NCBI RefSeq assembly: GCF_904846675.1
Contig: NZ_CAJHBT010000014.1
Coordinates: forward strand, 1-64,000
Direction: 5' to 3'
DNA from: Psychrobacter urativorans
GTDB taxonomy: Bacteria > Pseudomonadota > Gammaproteobacteria > Pseudomonadales > Moraxellaceae
DNA length: 64,000 bases
In this document: positions 9,168 through 18,063 of the stretch, piece by piece
Position numbering within the stretch: the stretch's first letter is position 1
Layout of the letters: the number at the start of each line of letters is the position of its first letter
Translations under genes and position numbers: made by a program
Notes under the pieces: generated by a model
The model's database searches: none
Told to the model about the DNA's origin: nothing
What the model saw: the letters and a program-made list of their open reading frames with translations, nothing else

Positions 9168-9581
9168 ATGGCAGAAACAAAAGCAAGCGTCACGTGGCAA
9201 CAAGACAAAGCCTTTATGGGCGTGTCACCATCAGGACATAATGTACAAATTGATGCCGACAAAGAAAAAGGCGCAAGCCCGATGGAGCTGATTCTGTTAG
9301 GTCTTGGCGGTTGTGCCAGCTACGATATAGTGGGAATATTACAAAAGTCGCGTAAAGAGTTAGTCGCTGTACGTTGTGAGCTTACCGCTCAGCGCGCCGA
9401 AACCTTACCAGCGGTATATACGGATATTCATATGCACTTTGTGGTCACGGGGCAAGGTATTGCAGACAAGCAGGTTGAAAAAGCAATTTATTTATCAGCA
9501 GAAAAATACTGTTCAGCCAGCCGCATGCTGGTGCAGGGCGGAGTGAATGTCACTCACGATTTTGAAATTATCGCAGGGTAG
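9168..9581 (+). CDS. OsmC/Ohr family protein, YhfA-like
   Basis: A 137-residue OsmC-fold protein. The two conserved cysteines are present, Cys49 in LGLGGCASYD and Cys115 in AEKYCSASRM, which in the family reduce organic hydroperoxides using a dithiol. The motif KGASPMELILLGLGGC and the length match the YhfA-like branch, whose physiological substrate is unproven, rather than Ohr itself. ATG 9168 follows AAGGG. The next gene, a MAPEG protein, starts 15 nt after the stop, so the two are probably one transcript and may share a role in handling lipid peroxides or electrophiles. That role is inference. Confidence 0.9.
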   Translation: MAETKASVTWQQDKAFMGVSPSGHNVQIDADKEKGASPMELILLGLGGCASYDIVGILQKSRKELVAVRCELTAQRAETLPAVYTDIHMHFVVTGQGIADKQVEKAIYLSAEKYCSASRMLVQGGVNVTHDFEIIAG

Positions 9582-9595
9582 GGGTAAAAATACTG

Positions 9596-10021
9596 ATGAA
9601 TGCACTATTTGGGCTTATTCCCGATACGGCAGCGGCAGCAATCTGGGCAATGGTAGTGGCAAGTCTATTACCGCTCGCCATGGCGATGTCAGCTAAAGTG
9701 TTTGGTGGTTTTAACTTAAAAGATAACACGCATCCGCGAGATTTTTTGCAGCACACTACTGGCGCGGCAGCACGTGCTAATGCGGCGCAACAAAACAGTT
9801 ATGAGACCCTGCCAATATTCTTAGTGGCAGTATTGGTTGCCATGTTGTTTTTTGTGCCGCAAGCGATTATTAATAAGATAGCGTGGCTATATGTGATTAT
9901 CCGTATGGGTTATTGCGTCGCCTATGTCACTAACTTAGCTATGTTCCGCTCGATACTTTGGGTGCTATCCATGATCTGTAGTTTAATGCTATTTTATCTA
10001 GCGATTCGGATTAGCGCTTAA
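9596..10021 (+). CDS. MAPEG family membrane protein
   Basis: A 141-residue integral membrane protein with four hydrophobic helices. The diagnostic MAPEG sequence RANAAQQNSYETLP is at about residues 59-72, and RMGYCVAYV and AMFRSILWVLS follow in the third and fourth helices. Eukaryotic relatives are glutathione-dependent transferases and peroxidases. The bacterial branch (YecN-like) is not well characterised. It lies 15 nt after the OsmC-like gene and is probably co-transcribed. No obvious terminator separates it from dusC, which converges from the right. Confidence 0.88.
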   Translation: MNALFGLIPDTAAAAIWAMVVASLLPLAMAMSAKVFGGFNLKDNTHPRDFLQHTTGAAARANAAQQNSYETLPIFLVAVLVAMLFFVPQAIINKIAWLYVIIRMGYCVAYVTNLAMFRSILWVLSMICSLMLFYLAIRISA

Positions 10022-10106
10022 TACTATCAATGTCACTTTTGTTTTTATAAAGTTCATAAACCTGTATTTCTATAACGGTTATAATATATACGATAAAAGC
10101 GGCTAT

Positions 10107-11126
10107 TTATTCTTGATGCGTGCTGCTCTGTAGCGCATTGATAATGGCTGCTTTATTTTTCTCACGTTTAATAGAGTTCCATAATGTCTGCGCCTCGCTA
10201 TAGCCTTTAGTAAGCATTCCTAACCATTGCTTATAACGTCCAATTAAGACGAGATCATTTTTCGCCTGCCCTTCCAAAAATTTGATTTGATGCGGTATTA
10301 ATGCTTGCCATGATAATGTCGTGGCACTATCTGCTGGGTTTTCATTATTGCTATCAACCTGCGCAATTAAATCGGGACGAGTCACTGCACCGCGACCCAG
10401 CATTAAATGCGACGTTCCTGCCTGCTGTATACAACCCTGTGCTTGCTCGGCTGTCCAAATCTCTCCATTGGCAATTATCGGAATATCCAGCGTATTAAAG
10501 CTCTGAATCTTATCCCAATAGGCTGGCGGCTTATAGCCTTGGGTTTTCGTACGCGCGTGAATAGTCAACCAATCTGCGCCACTATCAGCGATAGCTTGTC
10601 GAATCTCATTTATTCTGGAAGTATCCGTATAGCCCAAGCGAATCTTGGCGGAGACTGGAATATCAGCAGGAACGGCTTGGCGTACCGCACTAATAATCTC
10701 AAACAATACTTCTGGCTCATCTAATAGTACGGAACCGCCACGGTGGTTGTTAACCGATTTTGCAGGGCAACCAAAATTAATATCAATAGCGGGCGCGCCA
10801 AGCTCACAAGCATAAGCGGCATTCTCTGCCATCAACTGCGCGTCACTGCCTAATAGTTGTATATGAATGGGCGTTCCCGAGGCAGTCTTGGTATCATTAT
10901 GCAATTCTGGCACATATTTATAAAACACAGGGGCCGGCAATAGGTGCTGAGTAACGCGAATAAATTCACTCACTGACCAATCATAAGGACGGCCTAAATC
11001 ACAGGCAATTTGAGTGAGGATTTGGCGCATTAAAGGGTCGCTCAAACCTTCCATTGGCGCAAGCAGGCGAACAGGATTGGCAAAAAGTTGCTGTACTGCA
11101 GAAATTGGTTGGCGGTTATTATTCAT
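10107..11126 (-). CDS. dusC: tRNA-dihydrouridine(16) synthase
   Basis: A 339-residue FMN enzyme that reduces uridine to dihydrouridine in the tRNA D-loop. The TIM-barrel start LLAPMEGLSDPLMRQ, the catalytic cysteine in INFGCPAKSVNNHRGG, the AKIRLGYTD strand and IIANGEIWTAEQAQ are all visible. The N-terminal EGLSDPLMRQILTQI and the ...ELHNDTKTASGTPIHIQLLG arrangement match DusC better than DusA or DusB. A roughly 25-residue polar loop near residues 250-270 (DSNNENPADSATT) is extra. The start is ATG 11126. It stands alone, with the helicase 130 nt upstream on the same strand. Confidence 0.93.
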   Translation of the reverse strand: MNNNRQPISAVQQLFANPVRLLAPMEGLSDPLMRQILTQIACDLGRPYDWSVSEFIRVTQHLLPAPVFYKYVPELHNDTKTASGTPIHIQLLGSDAQLMAENAAYACELGAPAIDINFGCPAKSVNNHRGGSVLLDEPEVLFEIISAVRQAVPADIPVSAKIRLGYTDTSRINEIRQAIADSGADWLTIHARTKTQGYKPPAYWDKIQSFNTLDIPIIANGEIWTAEQAQGCIQQAGTSHLMLGRGAVTRPDLIAQVDSNNENPADSATTLSWQALIPHQIKFLEGQAKNDLVLIGRYKQWLGMLTKGYSEAQTLWNSIKREKNKAAIINALQSSTHQE

Positions 11127-11255
11127 TGGTAGCTATTATTCATCGGTAGTTGGTCATAATTATAGAGTATGAAACTATTAATTAGTGTAGAGAGTAGGCA
11201 AGAACTTAACTAACAGGCAAGGACTGGGCTGTAAAGAATAAGCGTAGTCAAAGCG

Positions 11256-12752
11256 CTAACTGCCATAAATCACTTTTTTGCCGGACTGTAATCCTGATAT
11301 TAAGTCTCGGATATTATGAATATCTAAGTTGGTTTGCGCACGAGTACAGGCGACATAAAGTAAGCGCAACTCTTCAGGGTTGATTTTAATGCCATTAGTG
11401 GTGACATCATAATAAAAATCATCATCGAGTTGTACACGAGACCATTCAAGGCCTTTGGCTTTATGAGCCGTTGAGATAACATAATCGGCATTTTCAATAC
11501 TGGTCAAGCTGTTAACCGCTTGGCTCAATACATTAGTACCATGGTCGTCGACTAGCTTGACCAAAGTCTTCAGGTCGCTACCTTCCGAGGTTTCAGAATA
11601 CTCTTGCACATCAGACCAATTATAAAAATAGGCCAGCTCCGGTACGCCATAAGCAGACTTGCCATTTTTTAAGTTTTCGGCGGCCTGACAGAACTTAAGC
11701 ATACGCTCAGTATCAGCTTGTAAGGCTACCCGATGTCCTAATTTTAATCCTGTTAATAACTGCGACATAGCAGCGGCATTGGTTCGGCATAAAATGGCAT
11801 CTTTTTTACTGTGTACCATGCCTTTTTCGGTAGTGGACTGCTTATTAGGATCGCCTTTTAATGGCACGTCTTCTTGTAGCGCTTTGAGTAAGGTATTGGC
11901 AATATCTGCAATGGGCTCACCAAAGCGAAACGACTGAGTCAATAAGGTTTGTGGCAGTGGTAGCTTTTTCATGGCATTGACGGCACCGCGCCATTCATAA
12001 ATCTGTTGATGGGCGTCGCCTACATAGATCACTTGTTTTGATTGTTGGGTCAAAATTCCCATCATTAGGGGGTCCGCATCTTGCGCTTCATCAAATAAGA
12101 TAAAGTCCGCAGGAATGCTAGGCTTAGATAATGCCCATAGTTTGAGATAAATATCATGACCGATACCTGCCGGATGGCGCGAATCAATCGACTGCAACCA
12201 ACGCTTCTCAACGGTAGGATAGAGCATCTCACGCAACTGCTCGGCGTCGGAACCGTCGAGCCATTTAGGAAAGTCGATATGACGCGGCGCAGGGTAGCTG
12301 GCATGAGTACTACAAAAGTTACTGACCGCATCACTGACGAAGCGCGCTAGTCGCGCCGGAGTTAAAGTAATGTACTTATTGACCCCATCCATTTGCCGAC
12401 GCACTTGCACTGGCTGCAAGCCCAAGTCATCACCCAGACGTTTGGGTGAAAAACGTGGTAAGGATAATTTGGCGGTAATATCGCGGGGAACGTGCCGATA
12501 AGCCAATGAATGAAAGGTTCGGCAGTCTACATGCGACGGAAACTTTTGCCGCGCATCGTTCGCTATCGCCTTGTTAAAGGCCAGATATAACCCGCGTCCA
12601 GGCAAACGCTCACCGATAAGTTTCAGCGTCGTCGTTTTACCCGCACCAGCATAGGCCACCACTTTAAATGACTTGCGATCCATCGCCATGTTAAGTGCGT
12701 CGAGCTGCTCATCGGTGGGATGGCTCATATAAGCGGGCATAGATGCAGACAT
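11256..12752 (-). CDS. UvrD-like superfamily 1 helicase, FBH1-type
   Basis: A 498-residue SF1A helicase with all core motifs: a Q-motif region TDEQLDAL; Walker A VVAYAGAGKTTTLK; motif II ILFDEAQDADP; motif III VIYVGDAHQQIYEWRGA; motif IV LTQSFRFG; motif V ISTAHKAKGLEW; and motif VI LRLLYVACTRA. It is shorter than UvrD or Rep (about 700 residues), lacking most of their 1B and 2B insertions, and resembles the helicase core of eukaryotic FBH1 and phage-type relatives. It should translocate on single-stranded DNA with ATP. The pathway is unknown. The start at 12752 (MSASMPAYMSHP) has several nearby ATGs, and a later one is possible. A terminator at 12801-12827 separates it from tatC. Confidence 0.85.
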   Translation of the reverse strand: MSASMPAYMSHPTDEQLDALNMAMDRKSFKVVAYAGAGKTTTLKLIGERLPGRGLYLAFNKAIANDARQKFPSHVDCRTFHSLAYRHVPRDITAKLSLPRFSPKRLGDDLGLQPVQVRRQMDGVNKYITLTPARLARFVSDAVSNFCSTHASYPAPRHIDFPKWLDGSDAEQLREMLYPTVEKRWLQSIDSRHPAGIGHDIYLKLWALSKPSIPADFILFDEAQDADPLMMGILTQQSKQVIYVGDAHQQIYEWRGAVNAMKKLPLPQTLLTQSFRFGEPIADIANTLLKALQEDVPLKGDPNKQSTTEKGMVHSKKDAILCRTNAAAMSQLLTGLKLGHRVALQADTERMLKFCQAAENLKNGKSAYGVPELAYFYNWSDVQEYSETSEGSDLKTLVKLVDDHGTNVLSQAVNSLTSIENADYVISTAHKAKGLEWSRVQLDDDFYYDVTTNGIKINPEELRLLYVACTRAQTNLDIHNIRDLISGLQSGKKVIYGS

Positions 12753-12800
12753 AATAATACTACCTAAAATTCTAAAACATGACTATAAAATGACGGGGGT

Positions 12801-12827
12801 AAAAAAGCCACTGAATAGTCAATGGCT
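12801..12827 (-). terminator. Terminator of the tatABC transcript
   Basis: Minus-strand stem AGCCATTG/CAGTGGCT (one G-U), 6-nt loop, then six U. It lies about 130 nt after the tatC stop and just before the helicase gene. Confidence 0.75.
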
Positions 12828-12954
12828 GGCGGGTGAGTAATAGGGTGATGGAAAGTAGTGAAAAATAAAAGACGCAACTATTAAACAAACAACTATTAGA
12901 TAAGAAGCTGTTAAATAAAAAACAACGGCGTTTAATTTAATCTTAGTTGCTCTC

Positions 12955-13818
12955 TTATATCTCATTTTCTGAGGTTAAGCTGTTACTCTGCTCATCTTTA
13001 ATTAATATTTGTGCTAACAATAAACCCAGCTCAAACAATAGCCACATTGGAATCGCCAGCATTAACATAGATACGCCATCAGGCGGTGTCACGACGGCAG
13101 AGAGACCAAAACAGCCCACTATGATATAGCGCCGTTTATCCTTAAGACTCTGAATGGAGACGATACCAACCAATATCAATAGTAAAGTAACTACTGGAAT
13201 CTCAAAAGTCAGGCCAAATACCATAAATAGTTTTAGAGCAAAGCTTAGGTAACTGTCGATATCAGTCATTGGCAATACGTTTTGCGGGGCGAAAGTGATA
13301 AAAAATCTTAATACCCCTTTCAGAACAATAAAGTAAGCAAAAGCGACGCCAGTATAAAATAAAAGTATCGAAGATAATAATACCGGAATGGCGATTTTCT
13401 TCTCTTTTTTATATAAGCCAGGGGCGACAAATGACCAGATTTGATACAAGATATAAGGCATGGCAAAGAACGCGGCGACAAATATCGTCAAGCGTATGGG
13501 CGCCATAAAGTTAGAGGTAATATCGGTGGCAATCATAGTCGAGTTAGCAGGCAGCTGTGCGACTAGCGGATCTGATAAAAAATTATAGAGCTCGCGCGAA
13601 AAACCTACTAATGCCAAAAATATAATTAAAACGGCCACAGCTATTCTAATTAAATGGCTACGTAACTCAATTAAATGCTCAGTAATCGGCATATCGGCGA
13701 GCGTGCTTAACACATCGTCAGATTTACTGTCGGTGGCGGTATCTGCTTGCGCTTGATTATGGTCTTCTGAATCGGCTGTTTTTTCTTGGCGACTCTTTTG
13801 GCGTTTAAATAATTTCAT
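12955..13818 (-). CDS. tatC: Sec-independent translocase subunit TatC
   Basis: A 287-residue inner-membrane protein that recognises twin-arginine signal peptides together with TatB. After a charged leader of about 40 residues comes the family start ITEHLIELRSHLIRI, then six hydrophobic helices. The conserved periplasmic FMAPIRLTIFVAAFFAMPYILYQ region and the LKLFMVFGLTFEIPVVTLLL and GLSAVVTPPDGVSMLMLAIP segments are present. Its ATG overlaps the tatB stop by 4 nt (ATGA), so the two are translationally coupled. The hydrophilic N-terminal extension is longer than in E. coli (258 residues total there). Confidence 0.97.
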   Translation of the reverse strand: MKLFKRQKSRQEKTADSEDHNQAQADTATDSKSDDVLSTLADMPITEHLIELRSHLIRIAVAVLIIFLALVGFSRELYNFLSDPLVAQLPANSTMIATDITSNFMAPIRLTIFVAAFFAMPYILYQIWSFVAPGLYKKEKKIAIPVLLSSILLFYTGVAFAYFIVLKGVLRFFITFAPQNVLPMTDIDSYLSFALKLFMVFGLTFEIPVVTLLLILVGIVSIQSLKDKRRYIIVGCFGLSAVVTPPDGVSMLMLAIPMWLLFELGLLLAQILIKDEQSNSLTSENEI

Positions 13819-14537
13819 TTATCCGCCTTCTGTTTGACCAAAGAGGGCTGATTAGCTAGAGGTTTAGAAGCTGGCGTAGTGCTGTGATTTGTTTGCTGTA
13901 AACCTGAATTCAATAAGGTATAGGCTTTATAGTTTGGTAGGAACGGTGCTGCCGGTAGGCGGCGCGATTTATCATAAGGGCCAAGACGAAACCACATATT
14001 TTCCCAGGGTTTGGTAATAATAGGCTGAACAACTACATTAGAAGACTTATCTGCTGCTATGCTGTCATCATTATCAGTAGTCGACGCTTTTAAGGAGTCT
14101 TCTGAGTCTTGATCTTGCTGATGAGCCTGATCTTGTCCGTAAGCATATTTAAATTCTTCTGGTATAGCTTGTTTGGGTTTGTCTGTTTCAGGACTGTCTG
14201 GTCTGGGATGAATCATTGGTTCTGGTTCTGACGTGGCATTTAGACTTTGATTTTGCGAATATTCAAAATCTTTCATACTACCGCGCATTTCTGCCATTTC
14301 ACGCTTCATATCCGTTTCAGTTTGACGGATTTTGGCAATCTCTTTTTTCATTTGCTCACGGGTTTCAGCCAAATCAAGCTCAGCCTCTATTTCAGACTGT
14401 AGGCTAGATACCGTACGGCGCAGTTTGGAATACCATTGCCCAGCAGTACGCGCGGCCTGTGGTAATTTTTCTGGGCCCAATACGATTAAGGCAATAATGC
14501 CAAATAGGAGTAACTCGGAAAATCCGATATCAAACAT
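13815..14537 (-). CDS. tatB: Sec-independent translocase subunit TatB
   Basis: A 240-residue protein with one N-terminal transmembrane helix (FSELLLFGIIALIVLGPEKLP), the Pro-containing hinge, an amphipathic helix and a coiled-coil stretch to about residue 90. A long, low-complexity tail rich in Ser, Asp, Gln and Pro follows. TatB forms the signal-peptide receptor with TatC. The tail makes it longer than the E. coli protein (171). The open frame starts at a TTG (14546), and ATG 14537 gives the canonical MFDIGFSELL start. Its stop overlaps the tatC start, and tatA lies 49 nt upstream. Confidence 0.95.
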   Translation of the reverse strand: MFDIGFSELLLFGIIALIVLGPEKLPQAARTAGQWYSKLRRTVSSLQSEIEAELDLAETREQMKKEIAKIRQTETDMKREMAEMRGSMKDFEYSQNQSLNATSEPEPMIHPRPDSPETDKPKQAIPEEFKYAYGQDQAHQQDQDSEDSLKASTTDNDDSIAADKSSNVVVQPIITKPWENMWFRLGPYDKSRRLPAAPFLPNYKAYTLLNSGLQQTNHSTTPASKPLANQPSLVKQKADK

Positions 14538-14586
14538 AAGGCTCAAACATCACTATCTAAATACAACCGTTAAAACGCTGAATAAT

Positions 14587-14871
14587 TTATACTTTATGCT
14601 GATCATCCGCTGGTACCGGTTTGACTTTAATATCGTCAACTTTAGTACCTGCTGTAGTGTCGGACTGAGTGTCTGTAGCGCGCGTGTTGCCGTCATGGTC
14701 AAGAACGCGATGCTTATTAGCATGTTCTGCATTCTCATCTTTAACCGCTTCTTTAAAGCCTTTTACCGCGCCGCCCAAATCTTTGCCAGCATTTTTAAGC
14801 TTGGAGGTGCCAAAGACAACCACCACCACTACCAACAAAATTAGCCAATGCGTAATGGAAAAACTACCCAT
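14587..14871 (-). CDS. tatA: Sec-independent translocase subunit TatA
   Basis: A 94-residue pore-forming subunit of the twin-arginine translocon. It has the short N-terminal helix ([17 protein letters not shown]), the [23 protein letters not shown] hinge and amphipathic helix, and an acidic, polar tail. Length is typical (E. coli 89). It is the first tat gene of the cluster and follows hisIE by about 220 nt on the same strand. Confidence 0.96.
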   Translation of the reverse strand: MGSFSITHWLILLVVVVVVFGTSKLKNAGKDLGGAVKGFKEAVKDENAEHANKHRVLDHDGNTRATDTQSDTTAGTKVDDIKVKPVPADDQHKV

Positions 14872-15094
14872 AACATTACCCTTCCTTATCTTGATGAGAC
14901 CATTGTTTATAGTGGTCTAGATTAATCCTTTACCTTTCGATTTCTAAGAGCTTGATGGCTACAAAATAGCGTATAGTCAGCTTTAGATAATTCGTTGTAA
15001 AGGCAGTAACACTTATTATAACGCGCATGGTTAATGAAAAGGGGAAAACAACAGTAATCTCATGGGTTACCATCAAATTAACCTAAAGTTTGCT

Positions 15095-15964
15095 CTAAGG
15101 CTGTCTGGATTCCTTTTCAGTAATACCAGATAAACCAAAGCGTCGCCCCAGCTCATTTAAAACAGCATCCGACTCAATATCAAACCATGCCAGTCCTACT
15201 AAGGTATGAAACCAAACATCGGCCACTTCATAGATAAGCTCATGCCGCGCCGCATCATAGTGCGCTTTGTCTGTTTGCGCATCACAATTGGCAAAGTCTT
15301 TAGCAGCAATGATACTCTCGGTAGCTTCTTCGCCTACTTTTTCTAATATTTTATTGAGACCACGCACGTATAAACTGGCCACATATGAGCTGTCAGCATC
15401 CGCTTTTTTACGCTCAGCCAATACTCTATCAAGCTGATGTAAGATAGGCGAGCTTTCACTTTTATTATCATTTGTATTATTAACAGAAGTAGCATCAGTG
15501 ATATTAGTATAGTATGAGCCAGCATTATTTGAACTAGCATTGTCCGAAGTATGGTCTATATTTGAATGATAAATATCCGCAGGGTCTTTGATAACCGCAT
15601 CGACGGTCTGCCAAGTTGGTTCTGGCCCTGATAAATTTAAGCGCTGATAAAAACAAGACTCGCGTCCAGTATGACAGGCGATACCGCCAACTTGAGTGAC
15701 GCTGAGGACAATGACATCGGCATCGCAATCTAAGCGAATATCGTGTACTTGTTGGGTGTGACCGGATGTTTCCCCTTTGTGCCACAGCTTATTACGCGAG
15801 CGTGAAAAGTAGACTGCCGTCTGTGTTCGGGCTGTCAACTGTAGCGCCTCGGCATTCATCCATGCCATCATCAAAATGCGTCCTGATCGCTCATCCTGTG
15901 CAATCGCAGGAATCAAGCCATCAGAGTTAAAGGTTATAGCGGTAAGCCAAGCAGGTGCGGTCAT
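15095..15964 (-). CDS. hisIE: Bifunctional phosphoribosyl-AMP cyclohydrolase / phosphoribosyl-ATP pyrophosphatase
   Basis: A 289-residue fusion that catalyses steps 2 and 3 of histidine synthesis. The HisI domain occupies about residues 1-125: [14 protein letters not shown], the metal-binding LDCDAD, and [13 protein letters not shown]. The HisE domain occupies about 175-285: [19 protein letters not shown] and [12 protein letters not shown]. Between them lies a roughly 50-residue linker rich in Asn, Ser, Asp and Thr, which makes the protein much longer than the usual bifunctional enzyme (about 200-210 residues). The gene sits upstream of tatABC. Linkage of hisI/hisE to tat genes is common in Pseudomonas-like bacteria, usually with separate hisI and hisE. 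Confidence 0.95.
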   Translation of the reverse strand: MTAPAWLTAITFNSDGLIPAIAQDERSGRILMMAWMNAEALQLTARTQTAVYFSRSRNKLWHKGETSGHTQQVHDIRLDCDADVIVLSVTQVGGIACHTGRESCFYQRLNLSGPEPTWQTVDAVIKDPADIYHSNIDHTSDNASSNNAGSYYTNITDATSVNNTNDNKSESSPILHQLDRVLAERKKADADSSYVASLYVRGLNKILEKVGEEATESIIAAKDFANCDAQTDKAHYDAARHELIYEVADVWFHTLVGLAWFDIESDAVLNELGRRFGLSGITEKESRQP

Positions 15965-16073
15965 AGTCTGTCTGTCATCTTATAGATAATGGAATTAATA
16001 AGTGGGTCTAATAATAGAAAATTAACAGTGAATTCTGAGAAACCAAGGTAACAGAGTACATTTTAAGTCATAA

Positions 16074-16532
16074 CTAAAGCTCAAACGGCTGCAGACTTAG
16101 TGCATCTTGCATAATACTATTAATAGCAGTGACTTTATTTAGTCGGTAGTCATAACCGACAAAATGCTGGCGTACATTTGCCACCAACGAACCATCGTGC
16201 ATACGAGTCACTTTAACTGCCATCACGCCGCCATCATCAGATAACTGTTCGATACCGACCTCAAATAATAGCTCTTCGCGTGCGCGCACACGGCTGACTA
16301 CACTCAGCTGCAAGTTGTTAATCGTCAGGCCTTGATAATCCGCGTTAATTTCTTCAATACCTTTAGAGTACAAAAAACGCGCTCGTGCTTCTGCTAATAG
16401 TGCTATCTGCGCCTCAATAGTCAGGTGCTGACCGACATCGATTTCGGTATTGCGCACGCGCATGACCGTCTCAAAGACAAACACTCTGTCATCAAAGGTT
16501 AATTCTTGGTCTTTCAACGTCATCTCCCACAT
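16074..16532 (-). CDS. Hotdog-fold acyl-CoA thioesterase (4HBT-like)
   Basis: A 152-residue single-domain hotdog protein. The region TVMRVRNTEIDVGQHLTIEAQIALLAEARARFL corresponds to the long central helix and active-site loop of 4-hydroxybenzoyl-CoA/YbgC-type thioesterases, where an Asp/Asn-His pair (here DVGQHL) is expected. The substrate cannot be told. Two in-frame starts, MWEM at 16532 and MTLK at 16523, lack a well-placed ribosome-binding site, and the longer one is kept. It stands alone between hisIE and the rpmI regulatory region, transcribed away from rpmI. Confidence 0.82.
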   Translation of the reverse strand: MWEMTLKDQELTFDDRVFVFETVMRVRNTEIDVGQHLTIEAQIALLAEARARFLYSKGIEEINADYQGLTINNLQLSVVSRVRAREELLFEVGIEQLSDDGGVMAVKVTRMHDGSLVANVRQHFVGYDYRLNKVTAINSIMQDALSLQPFEL

Positions 16533-16946
16533 TATCTATATATAGTGAATTGGGTATAATGATTTGTGCTCAACGAGCAAGTATATGAGCTGCCATTAAA
16601 TATCAGTACCTATTAACCTTAAAATTATTGGTCTCAAACTTAGGATTGTGTATAAACTTAATGCCTACTTAAACATAGCTTAAGCTTACATACAATCTAT
16701 TTAGGAATGAGCGGTCTGATTATCCAATATTGTTTTATAATACTTATTAAACATATCTAACACTATGATAGATGACGCAATTATACCCGATATGAATTTT
16801 ATTGAATAAATAAATCTAAGGTAAAGTGAAAGTATGATAAATAAAAAAGGATGTCGTTGATATCTTGATGGATAGGATATTGAAAGTTAATTTATCAAAG
16901 AATACAACTTAATCACAACTTACTAAAGCAGTGGCCGAAACTTTAC
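16533..16946. other. Intergenic region between the thioesterase gene and the rpmI promoter
   Basis: About 410 very AT-rich bases between divergent transcription units. I see no gene: infC, which precedes rpmI in many relatives, is not here. A loose inverted pair GATTGTGTA...TACATACAATC lies near 16640-16700. Confidence 0.5.
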
Positions 16947-16976
16947 TTGGCAAGTCAGTGCTGTTTCTGCTAAAAT
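16947..16976 (+). promoter_or_regulatory. Sigma-70 type promoter for rpmI-rplT
   Basis: -35 TTGGCA (16947-16952), an 18-nt spacer and -10 TAAAAT (16971-16976), each 5 of 6 to consensus. Transcription would begin near 16983 and leave a leader of about 118 nt before rpmI. Confidence 0.65.
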
Positions 16977-16995
16977 AGCGCCTCCCACCTCGAGG

Positions 16996-17062
16996 CAAAT
17001 AGCGGGTTAGCTGTTATCTAGTTAAAAAATATTAGATAAAGCAAGCTAACATAAGCTATTTG
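16996..17062 (+). promoter_or_regulatory. Stacked long hairpin in the rpmI leader, candidate ribosomal-protein regulatory RNA
   Basis: Three perfect stems nest one inside another: CAAATAGC/GCTATTTG (8 bp), GTTAGC/GCTAAC (6 bp) and TTATCTA/TAGATAA (7 bp), separated by small asymmetric internal loops and closed by a 12-nt A/T loop. No U-tract follows, so it is not a terminator. In enteric bacteria L20 represses rpmI-rplT through an RNA structure upstream of rpmI, and this element is in the right place for such a role. That role is inference. Confidence 0.6.
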
Positions 17063-17100
17063 ACGACCAGGTTCTAACAAAGATAAAGAGGCAATCACTC

Positions 17101-17298
17101 ATGAAAGTGAAGATGAAAACCAAACGCGGCGCCGCTAAACGTTTCAAAAAAACGGCGAACGGCTTTAAGCACAAGCAAGCATTCAAAAGCCATATTTTGA
17201 CCAAGAAATCAGCTAAGCGTATTCGCCAGTTGCGCGGTCTTAAGATGGTGGACAAGTCTGACGAAGCAGCAGTTCGTCGCATGTGCCCATACATCTAA
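17101..17298 (+). CDS. rpmI: 50S ribosomal protein L35
   Basis: A 65-residue, strongly basic ribosomal protein with the family pattern [18 protein letters not shown] at the N-terminus, the central [16 protein letters not shown] and the C-terminal RRMCPYI. Length is exactly that of the family. It is the first gene of rpmI-rplT. GAGG at 17087-17091 is the probable ribosome-binding site. Expression is expected to be tied to L20 through the leader structure upstream. Confidence 0.98.
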   Translation: MKVKMKTKRGAAKRFKKTANGFKHKQAFKSHILTKKSAKRIRQLRGLKMVDKSDEAAVRRMCPYI

Positions 17299-17465
17299 CC
17301 GACTATTGTCATCTGCATTTTATATGACTTTGCAATCCGGCAGCTTTGCGGACGTTAAAACCGCATCGCTCGTCGCTGAATATCAATTACTGAATGGTGA
17401 TTACTGAATATTAATCATTCTATATCAGTCACTCAGTATTAATTAAAAATATCTTGGAGTAAATT

Positions 17466-17822
17466 ATGGCCCGTGTAAAACGTGGTGTACAGGCGAATCG
17501 CCGTCACAAAAAAATCTTAAAGCGTGCAAAAGGCTACTACGGTGCCCGTTCACGTGTTTACCGTGTAGCGGTACAAGCAGTAACTAAAGCGGGTCAGTAT
17601 GCATATCGTGACCGTCGCAATAAAAAACGTAGTTTCCGTCGCCTTTGGATTGCTCGTATCAATGCTGGTGCACGTTTAAACGGCCTAAGCTATAGCCGCT
17701 TTATTAATGGCATGAAACAAGCCAACATCACTGTCGACCGTCGCGTACTTGCAGACATCGCTATGCATGATGCAGCAACTTTCAGCGTATTGGTTGAAAA
17801 AGCAAAAGCAGCATTGGCATAA
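17466..17822 (+). CDS. rplT: 50S ribosomal protein L20
   Basis: A 118-residue assembly protein of the large subunit, binding 23S rRNA early. The N-terminus [20 protein letters not shown] and the [19 protein letters not shown] segment are diagnostic, and length matches the family. In enteric bacteria this protein is also the translational repressor of its own operon. It follows rpmI by 167 nt, wider than usual, and the spacer holds a small hairpin but no strong terminator. The ribosome-binding site GGAG is at 17455-17458. A terminator follows at 17914-17943. Confidence 0.98.
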   Translation: MARVKRGVQANRRHKKILKRAKGYYGARSRVYRVAVQAVTKAGQYAYRDRRNKKRSFRRLWIARINAGARLNGLSYSRFINGMKQANITVDRRVLADIAMHDAATFSVLVEKAKAALA

Positions 17823-17913
17823 ATAGTAAACTTGTTTAAATGCTTAATTAACTCAAAATTAATAAGTGTTTAAAGCGATATGTTTATTATTGATTAATAG
17901 CAGCTATATTAAC

Positions 17914-17943
17914 AAAAGCTACCGCTGGTCGGTGGCTTTTTTT
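17914..17943 (+). terminator. Terminator between rplT and pheS (possible attenuator)
   Basis: Stem AAAAGCTACCG/CGGTGGCTTTT with one G-U pair, a short CTGGT loop and seven U. It ends the rpmI-rplT transcript or limits read-through into pheST. In E. coli this position carries the pheM-dependent attenuator. Here no leader peptide rich in Phe codons is visible; the only tiny ORF upstream (MFIID near 17880) has a single Phe. Confidence 0.8.
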
Positions 17944-18063
17944 ATATGATCTATTTCAAAATTACGCTAATGTCCTACTCAATAGTGCTTATTAACGTCT
18001 AAATATTCAAGTTATTAACCAAGTTTTCTTAGTTTAATAGTGAGTGCCGCTTAAGTAAATAAT

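Noticed and set aside
9168..9581. Calling the OsmC-like gene ohr
   Set aside because: The sequence around the first cysteine and the length fit the YhfA-like branch; Ohr-specific features were not seen.
11256..12752. Helicase as part of a defence operon
   Set aside because: It stands alone with no nuclease or adjacent accessory gene; its neighbours are dusC and tatC.
17880..17943. pheM-type leader peptide attenuator before pheS
   Set aside because: The only small ORF ahead of the terminator has one Phe codon, so amino-acid-dependent attenuation is not supported.
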